Notes: generated from the sequence alone by a model not told the origin. DNA of 64,000 nt from Megalobrama amblycephala (GCF_018812025.1 NC_063054.1:22889308-22953307); one strand, 5' to 3'. Counted from the stretch's first letter, positions 36,201-51,573 are shown. Numbers and translations are program-made.

Positions 36201-37031
36201 CAACAAAATGCCCTCTGAGTTTACGGCTCTCATTTGCTCTTTCACACACGAGTGCATATGTGTTTCTATATATGTAATCTGTCACCTCCTCTGCAGTCTG
36301 CTTTGAGACTGATTCTGCAGGGACGCTGGAAGAAGTCTGGGGGAAACTGGGACAAATATCTGCCACAGACAGCTTCATTCTCTACACCACAAACCAAACT
36401 ATTCTTTTAATGGATATGGAGTTTGCTTAAAGCCCGGGCACACTCTTTCACACTCACTCTTTGTTGCTTTCCCTTTCAACCTTCTTTTAAAACAGGTTTT
36501 TTTTTTAACCCACACTTTATAGATTGTTTAGCCTCAAACCGCCCACAGTCTGTTCACGGAATATCTGATGAAGATTGCACACAAAACTGCTAACATCCCT
36601 GCTATTTTTCTGTTTTCTGTACAGTTGTTCACAGCAAGGGCCGTGCCATTTGAATGATTTTTTCCACAACAGTCTATTGTTGTGGTATAATCTATTTCGG
36701 ATAACCCCACCCTTAAATGTAAAAGCAAAAAAATGTGATTGATCGCTTTATATGCCAGTTTTTCCCTGTCTACGTGGGCAGTTCTCGACCAGCAATGTGA
36801 ACCAAATTTTAAGCCTTTAGTCAAAAGTCTGGCTACGTGAGCTACGCATGACATGTTTTCTAACAGTGATTTTCAAGTGAATGAGCTGAATATCCTTCCA
36901 AACCAAAGAGTGAGTTAACGCATGCAAAAAAAAGATATTTAAATCAGCTTTGAAATCAGTAAAAATGTGGTCACGATTCTTACCCTTGCTGTTTTCCTGT
37001 GAGAGAACGCTAATTAGGTCAACCTGCTGAT

Positions 37032-37065
<34 letters not shown>

Positions 37066-40000
37066 GCCTGAAGTCTCTGGCCAAGTACTGGGGCTTAACT
37101 CAGGAATCCAGTTGTTATCTGCACTTTGAGCAGCTCTTGACTGTCTTAGTGCTTCCCCTCCTAGTAAAGGATAATTCATCCTAGAAATCCTGCCATTTAC
37201 TCACCCTCAAATCATTCCAATTCTGTATGATATATATTTTTTTATGTGAAACACAAAAGGGGAATTTTTGAAATATCCTATTCTCAATGTAATGAAAGTT
37301 CATGAAATTCATGTGATATTTTTGTAGTCTATATAAAATTTGTAGTTAATTTCGTAATGACTTTAATTTTGGTACACTTGTCACAAAAAAGATAAAAAAG
37401 CTAACATTAACAAAAGTTAACAAATGTAATGTTTTTGACAAGTCTCTTATGCTCACCAAGGATATATTTATTTGATCAAAAATACAGTAAAACAGTAATA
37501 TTATAAAATATTATTTATAGTTTTATTATAATTTAAAATAACAGTTTTCTATTTTAATATATTTTAAAATGTAATTATTCCTGTGATGCAAAGCTGAATG
37601 TTCAGCAACATTACCCAAGTCTTCAGCGTGACACGATCCTTCAGAAATCATTTTTATAAGCTGGTTTGGTGCTCTAGAAACATTTCTTATTATCATCAAT
37701 GCTGAATTTAATTTTTTAGTGGAAACTGAAACATTTTTTCAGGATTCTTTAATGTACATAAAGTTGAAAAGAACAGCCTTTATTTGAAAAAAATAAAAAA
37801 AAAAATAATAATGTAACCATGTAAAAACTGTTCACTTTTGATTAATTGAATGCATCCTTACTAAATAAAAGTATTAATTTCTTTGCCATTGGAGGAAGAA
37901 AGTCATAGAGCTTTGGAATGACATTGAGGGTAAGTGAGTAAATGAGAATTTTCATTTTTGGGTGATTATACCTTTAAGACTCACCCCAATAATGAGGTTC
38001 CCAGAAGGTCGCTACTTGTGAACCGTGTTTAAACAGTCCAGCCACTAATCCTTAATCTACAAACATGGTACCTGAACTTTGGCCTCACTTGTACCAAGCG
38101 CCAAGGATAGATTGAGGGCCGGAGCCAGAGAGAGGTTGGCGAGTGAGGCTGGTTTTTCTACTGTACTCCTGTCCCTTAGCAACTGTGGGAAAAAAGTAAA
38201 GTCTCACCCTCAGGGACACGTCAACGAATGGAGGTGATGATTCCAGGGGGTTGAAGGGAGCTGAAAAGAGACTATGTAGGTTATGCGCACTCACTTTCTC
38301 TCTTTCTATTTCTCTTACTTTCTTTCTCGCTTTTTCAATGTCTCCTGCTCTCCCTATTCCTCTTTTTCTCTCTGACACAAAGTCCCACCCTCCTCCCACC
38401 CCTTCCAGACCTTCGCTAGTGCTGACACCATGTGCAGCTGTCGAATGATCGATGTCATCTCTGAAAGCTGTCAAGAACTCCCTTCTTTCGTTCTATCTAA
38501 AAAGAAAAAAATATGCAGCAGGCTTGCCCAAGTATTGCCTATTTATCTTGGCGCCTCACAAGTTGTGGTAAACTGGTTGAATTATGCCATGCCATTGGGA
38601 TTAATAAATAAGTGAATATTTCTGTACAACTTCGTGCTATTTTTTTTTTCTTCTTCTCTTCAATTCAATATTAATTCCTTTCACTCTGGAAATCTGAATT
38701 TCATTAAGGCCATTCTTAATCCGTGTTCTGAGGAGCTGAGTGCGTATTGACAGAGCTTAAGATCTGGTAGGTTTACACCTCGCTCATTTAAAAAGCTGTC
38801 CATCAGGGTGTTTATTCAGCGAATGTAAATTCACCCCCAATTACCATTCAGTTCCACGCAGCTTTAAATCGAAAGAAAGAAATCTTCATCCCAGACAATT
38901 CAGATGGTCACAATAACTTAATCCCAAGATAATTAAGACAAGTCTGGTGAGGAGAGTATTTCGAATGCACAACACTTCAAAAGAGGTGAGATTTATGTTT
39001 GTTAAAAAGTTTTTTGTTTTACCCCCTTGATTTGCATTTTTTCCCTCTTGTCACATCCTTATTATCCCACACTCCTTCCACATCCTCTGTGACTCACTGT
39101 GATTTAGAACACTCCCCCGCCCCCCACCCCAATTATTTGGAAGAAGTCTCTTATGCTTACCAATGCTGCATTTGATAGTAAAAATACAGCCAGCAAGGTG
39201 GTTGATTATGATTTTACTTTTTTAACTTTAGTTAGCGTGTAATGTTGCTGTTTGCAAAGTTATAACGCTCGAAGTTCAATGCAAAGATATTTTCTTTCAA
39301 AGAATTTGCTGTTTAAGGACTACAACAAACGGCTGGTAGGGACTACAACAAGCTTCTTATGGGGTTAGTGACATCACTAACTCTAATACATAAATCCTGC
39401 CCCTGGGAACATGCAACAACAGGGGCAAGGCCATGTTGGGCTGCTTTAGAGAAGAGGAAGAGTTGTTTTAGTAGAGTGTTGTTACCATGCCGTCATTTTA
39501 CGCCGGACTGCTTCGCAAATGAGGGTCAACTCAACGCTGGATTTGCACAAAATATTAACATGATGGCACATAGTCGATGATTTGAATCAACTCTACAGCA
39601 ACGATATAAATTTGCCCACTAACCATTCAGAAACGTCCAGATGCATTCTAAAATTTTTAACTTCTTCCTGAGTCTCTCCATCAGTGCCCGACTCCAGTTT
39701 GAACAATGTAAGTATAAACACCGTCATTTTGGCTGTGTGAGATTCTCCAGCTTTGTTGTTGTTGAGCAACCGAAGCGCAAGCTGTTAAAGCTCCGCCCTC
39801 TTTTGAAAAGTGGGCCGGGAGCAGCAGCTTATTTAGAAATATTTGTCTCCCAACCCCCCAAAAAATGGTAGTGTGTATCATCTCTCTAGTATCTCTGATG
39901 CAATACTTATGCATAACCTTTAAGGGCCTGTGTCATCTTCAAAACTCATATTTATGAATCACCTTTGTAATGAGGCCTATTGTGAGGCCTATGTACAACT

Positions 40001-43000
40001 CGCATGATTCACTATTTATTTGATCTCTGGAAGCCATAGAGAAAAACTACATAGATGACTCTTAATCCCTATATTCTGTGTGCATTTTGCAGTAAAGTCA
40101 ATGTTTTTATATAACAACAGCCAAACCACGGTCAGGGTAGAAAAAATATCTGATGTGTACTTGGAGAGAAAGAGAAAGAAGCCAGAGGAAATGAGAGCAA
40201 TTGTGTAGTGAATTTCAGGCCTGTTTCTCCTTTGTTCTCTTATTGGGGGGCATTGGGCAACAATTAGACTAAATCACTTTTTTTCATTTCTCTTTTATCA
40301 GGCAGTGGTGAGGCAAATTTGGGGGAGTTACTGTAATGGAATAAAGAAGAAAGCAGGAATGAGGGTGGATACAGAGTGGAAAGTACTGTAGAGATAAAGC
40401 GTAGTGAATGATTAATGCTTGACATATGTGTCATCATAGGATAGGCTGCACATTTGGCCTGCTTCACAACAGCACAGCTAGGGTCTAATAAGTTTCTCTC
40501 ATCTACTCAAATTAATTTGTCATTCTCTGCTGTCTATTGCAGCATCGTGGCTGCACAATTAACCAAATTAAAATCATTTCCATATGGCCTTGTGCGGATA
40601 TTAAAAACAAAAATATATATCACTATTATTGTTATTACAGAATTCAATTGTAATATAGTTACTATAACTGCTACAACTAATAACAATTATTACTCAAATT
40701 AATAGATTTATTCAATTCAATAGTAATAATAATAATTAGACAATATTAAACTACAATAATATAAAATACAAATAAATAAATGATTATAAAAACTAACTCT
40801 TGCTTGGCAAAAGTGATTTCTATGGGCAGCAGAGCATGGACAATACATAAATTAAAGGGTTAGTTCACCCAAAAATGAAAATTCTGTCATTTATTACTTA
40901 CCCTCATGCCGTTCCACACCCGTAAAACCTTCGTTAATCTTCAGAACACAAATTAAGATATTTTAGCTGAAATCCGATGGCTCTGTGAGGCCTTCATAGG
41001 GAGCAATGACATTTCCTCTCTCAAGATCCATTTGGCCTGCTTCACAACAGCACAGCTAGGGTCTAATAAGTTTCTCTCATCTACTCAAATTAATTTGTCA
41101 TTCTCTGCTGTCTATTGCAGCATCGTGGCTGCACAATTAACCAAATTAAAATCATTTCCATATGGCCTTGTGCGGATATTAAAAACAAAAATATATATCA
41201 CTATTATTGTTATTACAGAATTCAATTGTAATATAGTTACTATAACTGCTACAACTAATAACAATTATTACTCAAATTAATAGATTTATTCAATTCAATA
41301 GTAATAATAATAATTAGACAATATTAAACTACAATAATATAAAATACAAATAAATAAATGATTATAAAAACTAACTCTTGCTTGGCAAAAGTGATTTCTA
41401 TGGGCAGCAGAGCATGGACAATACATAAATTAAAGGGTTAGTTCACCCAAAAATGAAAATTCTGTCATTTATTACTTACCCTCATGCCGTTCCACACCCG
41501 TAAAACCTTCGTTAATCTTCAGAACACAAATTAAGATATTTTAGCTGAAATCCGATGGCTCTGTGAGGCCTTCATAGGGAGCAATGACATTTCCTCTCTC
41601 AAGATCTATTAAAGGATTAGTCCACTTTTAAATACACTTTTCCTGATAAATTTACTCACCCCCATGTCATCCAAGATGTTCATGTCTTTCTTTCATCAGT
41701 CGAAAGAAATGAAGGTTTTTGAGGAAAACATTCCAGGATTATTCTCCTTACAGTGGATTTCAATGGCTACCAACAGGTTGAAGGTCAAAATTACAGTTTC
41801 AGTGCAGCTTCAAGGGCTTTAAACGATACCAGATGAGTAATAAGGGTCTTATCTAGCGAATCGATTGGTCATTTTCAAAAAAAATACAACAGTTTATGCT
41901 TTATAAACAAAATATCGCCTTGAAAGTACTTTCCGCTTCCGCATTGTCCTACGCCTTCCCTATTCAAGTTACAGAAAAAAACTAAACTGGCGCCGCGTTC
42001 GTTCCGTAAGTAGTAATGTACTAAAAACATATTTAAATCGGTTCATGTGAGTACAGTGGTTCAATATTAATATTATAAAGCGATGAGAATATTTTTGGTG
42101 CGGCAAAAAAAACAAAATAACGACTTATTTAGTGATGGCTGATTTCAAAACACTGCTTCAGGAAGCATCGGAGCACAATGAATCAGTGTATCGAATCATG
42201 ATTCGGATCGCGTGTCAAACTACCAACGGCTGAAATCACGTGACTTTGGCGCTCCGAACAGCAGATTCGATACAAAAGATTCATAACGCTTCGAAGCTTC
42301 GATGTTTTTAGTACCTTTATGGATCTTGAGAGAGGAAATTTCATTGCTCCCTATGAAGGCCTCACGGAGCCATCGGATTTCAACTAAAATATCTTAATTT
42401 GTTTTCCGAAGATTAACGAAGGTCTTATGGGAGTGGAACGGCATGAGGGTAAGTAATAAATGACAGAATTTTCATTTTTGGGTGAACTAACCCTTTAAGT
42501 CTGCGTCAAAATCTCTTGTTAGTTTGTAATTTTTATTTCAGTGTGAATTTGTTTTTTTCTCTTTAGCCATGATATCTAAGTAGAATCATGCTAATGTTAA
42601 AGTTTCATACTGCAGCCTAAATTACATTGTCAACATTTGTCAAAATAAATTGCACTTACATTTTTTTGGACCAAACTGTACAGCCTTAATCCTTACTTTA
42701 ATGCTCTCTCTCCATCTCTTTGTCTTCAGGAAGTTGAGCACATCCTGAGATTCTACCTGATTGAACCTGTCCTTGAGCATATTTCCAGGCAGATCGACTC
42801 GCCCTGAACTCCCTCCCCACCTCTTTTCACCCTTGTCTGGCCTGTGTAAATAAGTCATCAATGGCTATAGTTGTGCTATTCATAAAGAGAGATGGCCAAG
42901 GAGAGGAAATGATAGGACAGGTTGTTATTAGAAGGGAGGGTAGAAGAACATAAAAAAAGAGACAAGAGAGGAAATAACTGCTGAGACCTGCTTCCGTTAC

Positions 43001-46000
43001 TTCTGACTGTAATTAACCAGAAATGTTATGCCTATTCAAACTGAATCCAAAAAAAAAAATAATAATAATAATAATTAACCAACACTTTAACACTGGGCTA
43101 TCCTGTCTTATACTTAAATTAAGTTAGAACTACTAAGCAGTTAAGATTTTTTCTTATTTTGCTTCGGGCACCAAGTAAGCCAGAACCACCACAGCCTCAA
43201 AAAACAGGTGCCTGACGCCCCAGGTAATTATAATCTCATCAGACAGGAATCAGACAATTGCTTGTCTGATCATGAGCTGCTAGTTAGTGGGAATGAGACA
43301 TGCCAGTTTGTAGTCATCAAGGCACATAGAGAATGGAGGGAATAAAAACGAAGAAGACCAGAGGTTCACAAACAGCTCACTCACTGGTGCAGGCAACAGA
43401 AGGGGGGTCGGAGAGGGCTCTGTAGTAGCCGTCCTCGCAGTCACATCTCCACGAGCCCTCTCTGTCATTGTAACTGTGTGCGGGACACCGGGAACACTGA
43501 AGATCCTGAGATGAAGACTTGTAGAATCCACGACCACAGGCTGGATGATAATGGAGAGAAAGAGAGAAAGCATTAGCATTTGTCCACATTTTGTATCATC
43601 TAGTGTTTGGATCAGACTGCCCCTTTAGCACCATCATAAGAAAGAAGGGGGGAAAAAAATCACAAAAAATGCCTTATTTGATTTCTCAATTGTTTCTCAT
43701 AGACATAAATGAGATTAAATGAGTATAAATGGAGGCTTTTCAGCTTCTCAAATTCTCAGACCATGTTCATCTCATATGCATCTTCTCTAGGGTTTCAGAA
43801 GACGTCTCAGAGTATCAAACTGTGCTCAAACTCGATTTTATTATGAATTCAAACAATTCTCATTAAATCCTCTCAAAAGCAAATAAAAAATAAATAAATA
43901 CTTTATATTAATAAATACTTTTATAGTATATAAATAATACTAAAATAACATTGTTTATAGCAGGAATTTACACAACAATTGTCTCAGTAGATGTTTTACA
44001 AACAGACAAAAGTCTATCCATAAAATAACTGAGAACTATGAAAAGATCAGCTTCTGAGCAATAACATTTTCTGCTGGGTCATTACAACACACATTCAGTC
44101 ACTCATATGTCGCATCAACCAGAGGCCTAATAGTCCTGATCACCCCAAAAGCACTAGCATGCCTGCCTTTGCACCACCTCTAGCAGTCAGAAATGTCCTA
44201 GAGGCAAGGTTACTGTGGAAAATAGGAAACTTAAATGGATTATTTCAGTATTTCACCTTTTATGAGGGGAAAAAAGGACATCCCACAGGCAGCCAGGGAT
44301 CAGAGACAAAGCAGAAATTAGGGCCAGATCGCTTTAGGCTATGCACAAGAATCACCCTCACACGTTCCAATGACAACGAGTCATTTACTCCCACACTTTA
44401 TTTCATATGCCCATATGGGCTGAATTTCCAATGAAGCACCATCATCATATATTACTATTTGCATTATAATTAGACAACATGAAATACCTAATGAAATGAT
44501 TTTTTGCCCCTTGTATTCAATTTTCCCAGACTTTATAAATCATCACTAGTAAATTTTGTGTTAATTAACCTTGTGAAAAGAAAAGAATAAAAATTGCAGA
44601 GAGAACAAATCTGGGGTGATTCCACAGGCTGAGGTATTTTCCTGGTTCACATCAGTAAGCAAAGAGAAATAAGCTATTTTCGGTTTGGCCTTTTGGTCGG
44701 CACTGCTGAGAGACACTAATCCACACTTAGCAGCTGTTTGCTAAAAACCCCCTTCAGCCTAAAGAGGGAATTGTGCCCACATGATTTTTCTTAAACCCCA
44801 ACCACGCCCGCATCCACAGGATAAATATTACTTTGTTCACAGCTATGCATTTTAATGATTATTACCAAGGACACAACACTACTGATTTTCAATTCCAAAT
44901 CCAGTTTTTATATCTCAAGTAGTTGCATTATTGTTTCAGAGCCTTCCAAAACGGGGGGGAAATGCTGCAGCTTTCCGTGACAAGACTAAAATGGAGATCG
45001 CACAGGAGGTCGGCTGATTTCCTCATTTTAAACACCACCTTGTTGAGATGGGGGGTGGTTGAGGGATACGGTATCCCCATTTCAACTACATGAAAGCCCT
45101 GTCACTGTGTATTTAGCTCAGAACTACAGCATGGTGTGGCCGTGCAACATAAAGAACAAGGGCCTTCTGAGGCTGAAAAGAAGAGGAAAGGGATGTGATT
45201 TTATCTGGGATCTTTCTCAACTAGTGAGGACTTGTAATTGAAAACAGCAAATCTACTTCTTGGTTGGCTGGTAAGGAGGTGGTGCTAGCAAACTGTACCG
45301 TGAAATAGTCATGGTTAAAAGAAAAAAGGTATTCAGGTTTATTTATGTATTTTATTATTATTTTATCATTTAATTTTATCATTAAATTAGATTCATTATT
45401 ATTTATATTCATTAAATTCGTTTTTTTTTTAACTAATTTTCAATTGTGTAAATTAGGTCATTACACACTCACACACACACAAAGAAAAAAAATAAAAACA
45501 ACAACTAATCAGAGACAAAACATCTGTTAAGGTTTCTTTCCATATATTTATGCATTATTGTCACGGAACAAGAGATTTCAAACTATTTAAAATGAGAGGA
45601 AAGAAGAAGTAAAAGGAAAAAGAACAGGGAAAGGAAGGGAAGGAAGACAAGTAAGGAAAAGGACAAAACCAAAAAGGGAAAGGGAAAAGGAACAGGAAAT
45701 GGAAATACAAGCAAAAGTGACAGGACAGGACAGGACAGGACAGGACAGGACAGGACAGGAAAGGAAAGGAAAGGAAAGGAAAGGAAAGGAAAGGAAAGGA
45801 AAGGAAAGGAAAGGAAAGGAAAGGAAAGGAAAGGAAAGGAAAGGAAAGGAAAGGAAAGGAAAGGAAAGGAAACAGTAGAAAGGACAAGAAAAGTAAGAAA
45901 AAAAGAAAAGGACAGGTAAGGTAAGGTAAGGTGTGAAAATGGAACGGGAATGGGAAAAAAAGGAAGATAAAGAGTAGAAAAAAGGACAGGAAACGTAAAG

Positions 46001-49000
46001 GTGAGGAATAACAACTGGAATGGGATAAGGAAACAAGCAAATCAAACAAGAAGTAACAGGAAAAGCACAAGAAAGATAAGGTAAGGAAAGAGAACAAGAA
46101 AAGAAAAGGAAAGGAAAAAGGAATGAATGAAAAGAAGAAAAAAGAAACCATTTCCCTGGTAAGCTGGTGTGTCTGTTAGTTTTAGTTTTCAGCTCTGAGC
46201 CGATCTGTATGGGGAAAAGATCCCGCCTGAGCCCGAGAGCTCAAGACCTGGCCACGGGCACTTAACGGCTCTCTCGTGAACACACTAAGATTAGCGCCAT
46301 CACAAATCACCAAAACAGGAGGACTCTCGACTGCCGACATGACTGCCTTTTTACGTCTCTGAAGCGGGGACGGTTTATTTTTACATCCGTGCGATCAGGA
46401 TTTGTTTATCACTGCGTCTGAGAAGCCCAAGTATCCCTGAGTTGTTTACACAAGCAACCAACCAGCAAATTAGACCTCAAATCAAATGTAGCACTGACAT
46501 GGGGGCCCGCCTGAGAACCTGTCTCCACTCCACCTTTCTGGTTTTACTATGAGTGACAAGCACAAACACAGCCATTTCTGAGGCCCAAATTCCTGCCCTC
46601 CAAAACAAGATGTGCAAATACTGGCACTGAACTAGTCAAAAAACATGCCACCATTGTGCTAACGCAGTAACCCGCCACCGCAGAGATAAATGATAGCTTT
46701 GTTTTCCCCTTCCTGACAGCTTTATTTCTGTGAGAGAAAAAGATGAGGCTTGCCCAATTATGCCTCCTTCTGCCATGCTGCATAATGTCTGCTAGCATGT
46801 AATCATGACTGAATTAGCGCTACATGACCCCGTGTGCCAGCGGCTCTTGAGAGCATGGTAACCAATCTATGAAACTGACATTGAGACGATATCCTCCACT
46901 TAACTGCCCATTTCTGCTCTGAATTGAAAACATGTCCTGCCAACATAACCACTTGGCTGCTAAATTGCAAAACGGAAAGGAAAAACACTAGCTTAGGTGG
47001 GTTTAAAAAGTTAGCAGAAGGACTTGGAGAGCATGAGCTTTATTCGAGCTGCCACGAGCATGAAGGCGAGCTAATGGGATGTGCTTGTTGACATGGGCAC
47101 ACAGAGCAGGCAACAGCAACCTCATTTACTGCACAAAGAAATTAGTCAGCCCCTTAGAAACACAGGTTGAGGTTAAACAGAACAACAGAGAAAGAGATTA
47201 AAACAGCCTGACATTCCTCCCAGAGTCTTTAGCAGGCGGCGGGTGCCAGCGTCAGTAATTTACCTTTCAGTGGTCAAGCCCTCTGGTACAGCTGAAGAGG
47301 GAAAAAACAGGTCTCTCAGCGTTTCTTACACGGCACTGATAATGCAGGAAGGGTTTGCCACTAAAATATCTTAATCTCTAATATGTATTCTGCATAAGCC
47401 AATCGCACAAAAAGCATCTACGTGTAGATGATCACGAGACAGCAGAATCTTTAGAAAGGGTTTAGATAATGGTTAAGTTTAATTCCGTCAAAAATCAGTT
47501 TGAACGGTCTCTTTGCTTTTGCAACAGTGAATCCCTTCTCATTTTTAAAGACTTATTAGAGAGATTTAATAACAACCCAGAGGTAAAATTCATGACAATG
47601 TCCAGTTGAACTGCACAAACTGCTGACTTGTCTAAAATTAGCCTATTGACTACAAAATTCTCTAACAGTCCTCCCTCTAGGGAGGGTGAGGAAATGTCCT
47701 AATCACAGGCTTTCCTAAACCAAGAGCTGGTTTTTCTCTTGGTCTTGTGCTGTCAGTTGTTTTCTCTATTTTGGCTTTCTTTCGATGAATTTCCTATAAA
47801 CCTCGGGGCTGCCCTTTTTAGAACTTGGTATATTATTTTCTGATCTCAGGCTAGGTTCAGCATGGAATAGTACTTTGCTACTTATGGAATGCTGCACACT
47901 TTGTACTCCCTTGTGAAGTGTGCTTAATTGTACTGAATGTGCAATTGTAGTGTACTTCAAATCTTAATAGTATTTTTAAGGGAAAAAAAAAAAACTGTAC
48001 TTGCAGATAATATGTGAATAAAATAAAAGTCCACTTAAGTGTACTTAAAGAGAGTACACTTTCATGACTTTTCATTTTTTCCAAGTTTTATATTAAAGTA
48101 CATTTGTTTTCTCATGATTTAGAGCAATTAACATGCAATTTATTTACATTCAGTTCACACTTAAGTATATTTAAGTCCTTTAAAAGTAAATTACTTCTGT
48201 TATAAGTACTTTTTCCACAAAAGCTACTTAGGATTCACTATAAATGTTTCAAGCTCTATTATGCCACTTTATTTTCACATGACCTCATATTATTGCATGT
48301 GAGTGACATCCTGGAAAAACAACATTACAACATTATAAAACAACACAATATTAACATAACAAAATACCATTAAACAAAATTTAAAGGGTTAAACCCAAAA
48401 ATGAAAATTATGTCAATTACTCACTCTCATGTCGTTCCATACACGTAAGAACTTTGTTCATCTTCTGAACACAAAATAAGATATTTTTTTCATAAAATCC
48501 AATGGCTCAGTGAGGCCTGCATTGCCAGCAAGACAATTAACACTTTCAATGCCCAGAAAGCTAGACATATTTAAAACAGTTCATGTGACTACAGTGGTTC
48601 AACTTTAATTTTATGAAGCGACGAGAATTCTTTTTGTGTGCCAAAATAACAAAACAAAATAAAGACTTTATTCAACCATATCTAGTGATGGGCAATTTCA
48701 AAACACTGCTTCATGAAGCTTCAAAGCTTTACGAATCTTTTGTTTCGAATCAGTGGTTCGGAGCGCGTATCAAACTGCCATCGGATTTTATGAAAAATAT
48801 CTTAATTTGTGTTACTAAGATGAACCAAGGTGTTACGGGTGTGGAATGACATGAGGGTGAGTAATTAATAACAGAATTTTCACTTTTGGGTGAACTAACC
48901 CTTTAATTTTGAGTTTAAAAAAAAAAAAATCTAAACATTTGACATCCAAATCAAATAATGAGTTAAATAAACATCACACTGGTAATGGAAGGTCAAGTCA

Positions 49001-51573
49001 AGCACATTGCAATGTGGGATACGGTATCTCACGCAGTGTGCACTGTTGTATACTGCGCAGTTTGGCATATGTAGTAGATCATCTGTATATTTCATACATA
49101 CAGAACATTTTCATACTGTGCACACATACATTTTTATATTTATATCAATGATATATCATTCCATTTACTTTTAAATTAATTAGTTTACTTTTTACGGTGT
49201 GAAGCAGAGGAAAGTATATAAACAAGAGTAGCATTGGATGTTTACTCTTGAATTGCATGTAGTAAACTTTCTGGCTATGAAAAGAAGTAGATATCAATAG
49301 ATACCATTATTTCCACCCCTGATGAAAGCAGTCTGGGAGAACCTAAAACCTTTCAAACTCACAGGAAGCCTGTTACCATGCTGTCAGCCCTTGTGTGGCA
49401 AGCATTTTAATCTTTCTTCCTAAGAAGGCGAGAAATCTACCCAACTCCAGGAAACAGGCCGAGGGTACAAAGGAAAGGGGAAGAATCAAAAGGCAGCAAG
49501 AAAGCAACACACCAGGATGGGGTCCAGTTTTGGCCCTGTACCCTTTGCATTTCTCAACTGTTGGACTGAGACGGGGAGCCGTAATGGTTACAGAAAAAAG
49601 AAAGAAAGTTGGATTAGAGGGTTGTGAAAATGTCAGATTAAAATGTTAAAAGACAGATCTTGTTCCGAGCTATTCGCACAGTGCCCCACGCATTACTCGG
49701 AGCGAACAGGTTGGATTAGGGGTGTGTTCCTTATGCAGACAAGAATCTCATTCATGGCAGCTACCTGTGTGGAGGAGAGATAAGTAGCTTTCCATCAGAA
49801 ACAAAGAGAAGATTAGCATTTTCTTACACTGTGCTGAAGGACACACTAGGATGCCCTCTGAAGCCCTCAGAGAGGAACAAGAAAGACTTGTGAAGAAAGA
49901 ACAGATCAAAGCCTATCAGAGCTCTCTCCTAAATATAGTTAAAATGTTAACATCATGAATTGTGCCAAAAAACAGCTGTTCATGTGAAAAAGTCACTTCG
50001 GTGCCAGTTATACTCATTTTAAAAATAGGTTACATGTTTTCTGAAAAATTAGGTCTATGAAAAATCTAATTGTGAAAGGTATATAAAAAGGTAAAAACAA
50101 ATACAGAGGAAAAGCTGTGGTGCAAACCTTCACGAAAACAGCTGTTAAATTCATCTGCATGCCGCTAAGCTAAATAAATGTTACCTACGTAAATACAGCA
50201 AATATGTAATGGCACCTTTTGCGCGCAACATAATAGTACAGCAATTCTTCTCTTTTACATGTACATTTTAAACAGAAGAGGATATGAACATTGTATCTCT
50301 GCAATTACTGCTGAATGCATTATGCTTTGACAGTCACATTTGTGTTGGCTGGAGGTGGTCATCGTCTGTGCCAAGAAGAGATCTTTCAACTTGTTCCTCA
50401 TTTCTCATATGAGGCAGACTGCAAATAAATGCGATTACACATGAAATACTGTCTGGATGGACATGAAATTGTGGCAAAATACTGAAAGAAAGGATCTGTA
50501 AAATGTTATTGCTGTTAAACAGACCAAGACAAAAAAATATCCATTACAGTTAAATACAACAGCTCAACTCATCCCCACAGCATCTGCCCAGATGGCTTTC
50601 CTGGCATATGATATGTTCTGTGATAGCGGAAAAGATGGAAACATGAAATGTCACTTTTACAGTGAAAAGGAACACTTTTAGAACAAAGCAGCTTTTTTGG
50701 AAAAAAGGATTTGGGCTTTCACCAGAATTTTAAAAGCCTTTGAAATGCTTCCTTCCAAGTGTAAATGCTGGTCTTGTTTGCGGCTGATTGCAAAACAGAA
50801 AATATAAGCATATCCCGAGGCACCTCCACTTCCTCTTCCACGTCATTCGCCCTGATTTACTGCATTGATTTGCAAATGAAAAGAAGATTTTAACACTAAA
50901 GAAATGAAACCACAAATTTTTAGCTACATTTACATGCACCCAAACCGGACTGATGGCTCTACAGATCTAAAAATGTGAATTGGAAAATGGAAAAGGACCT
51001 TTCAGAATGAAATTGTGTTGAATTCATTTAGATTAATGTAAATGAATTAGAGCTGACCCTGACTAAAGATTTTTGTAGTCGAATAATAGTTGTTAATTTA
51101 AGCCAATATTCGACTAATCACACATTTATATTAATTGAATTACTTAAAAATACTGGGGGGTGGAATATATGCCTCGCGCTCAAGCGCAAACATAAAGCTT
51201 GCCACAAAGCACTGGCAAAAGTAATGATTGTGAATGTGTCGGAAAAAATAGCAAATTTATATACGTTTATTATTATAAAATAACATTTTAATTGTTTATT
51301 AATAAACTAGTGTTTTCTGAGTCATTGCCGGCTGCAAAGATGAAGTTGATGATGCTGACTCGTCATCTCTGCAGTAACGCGCCTATAGAGAGGTTACATA
51401 ACCAGAGAGTATTTGATGGCAGAAAGTGCATTCTGTTTGTTTTCTTTATTTTACAAAAGCAGAAAGTTTTGTTATTTTGAGTGTACACAAATAAAAGTAG
51501 ACCCTTTACAGTTCGTAATGATGTATTATTCTTATCTGTATGACCAAAAATGACGGAATATTTTTAAGTGCCA

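Larger units (their letters stand above)
33276..43384 (-). other. epha7: epha7 intron 4
   Basis: This 10.1-kb phase 1 intron starts GTGAGT and ends CAG (minus strand). It contains a 223-bp-period tandem repeat, two hAT-like elements, a 578-bp tandem duplication and one copy of a dispersed repeat that is also present in intron 5. No coding sequence is recognised. Confidence 0.93.

Noticed and set aside
40454..41280. Two identical 82-codon proteins
   Set aside because: They are identical only because the 578-bp DNA segment is duplicated; the translation has no recognisable feature.
45561..46151. Phe/Ser/Leu/Pro-rich frames of 143-196 codons on the minus strand
   Set aside because: They are translations of the polypyrimidine strand of a pentanucleotide repeat in several frames at once, with no domain.
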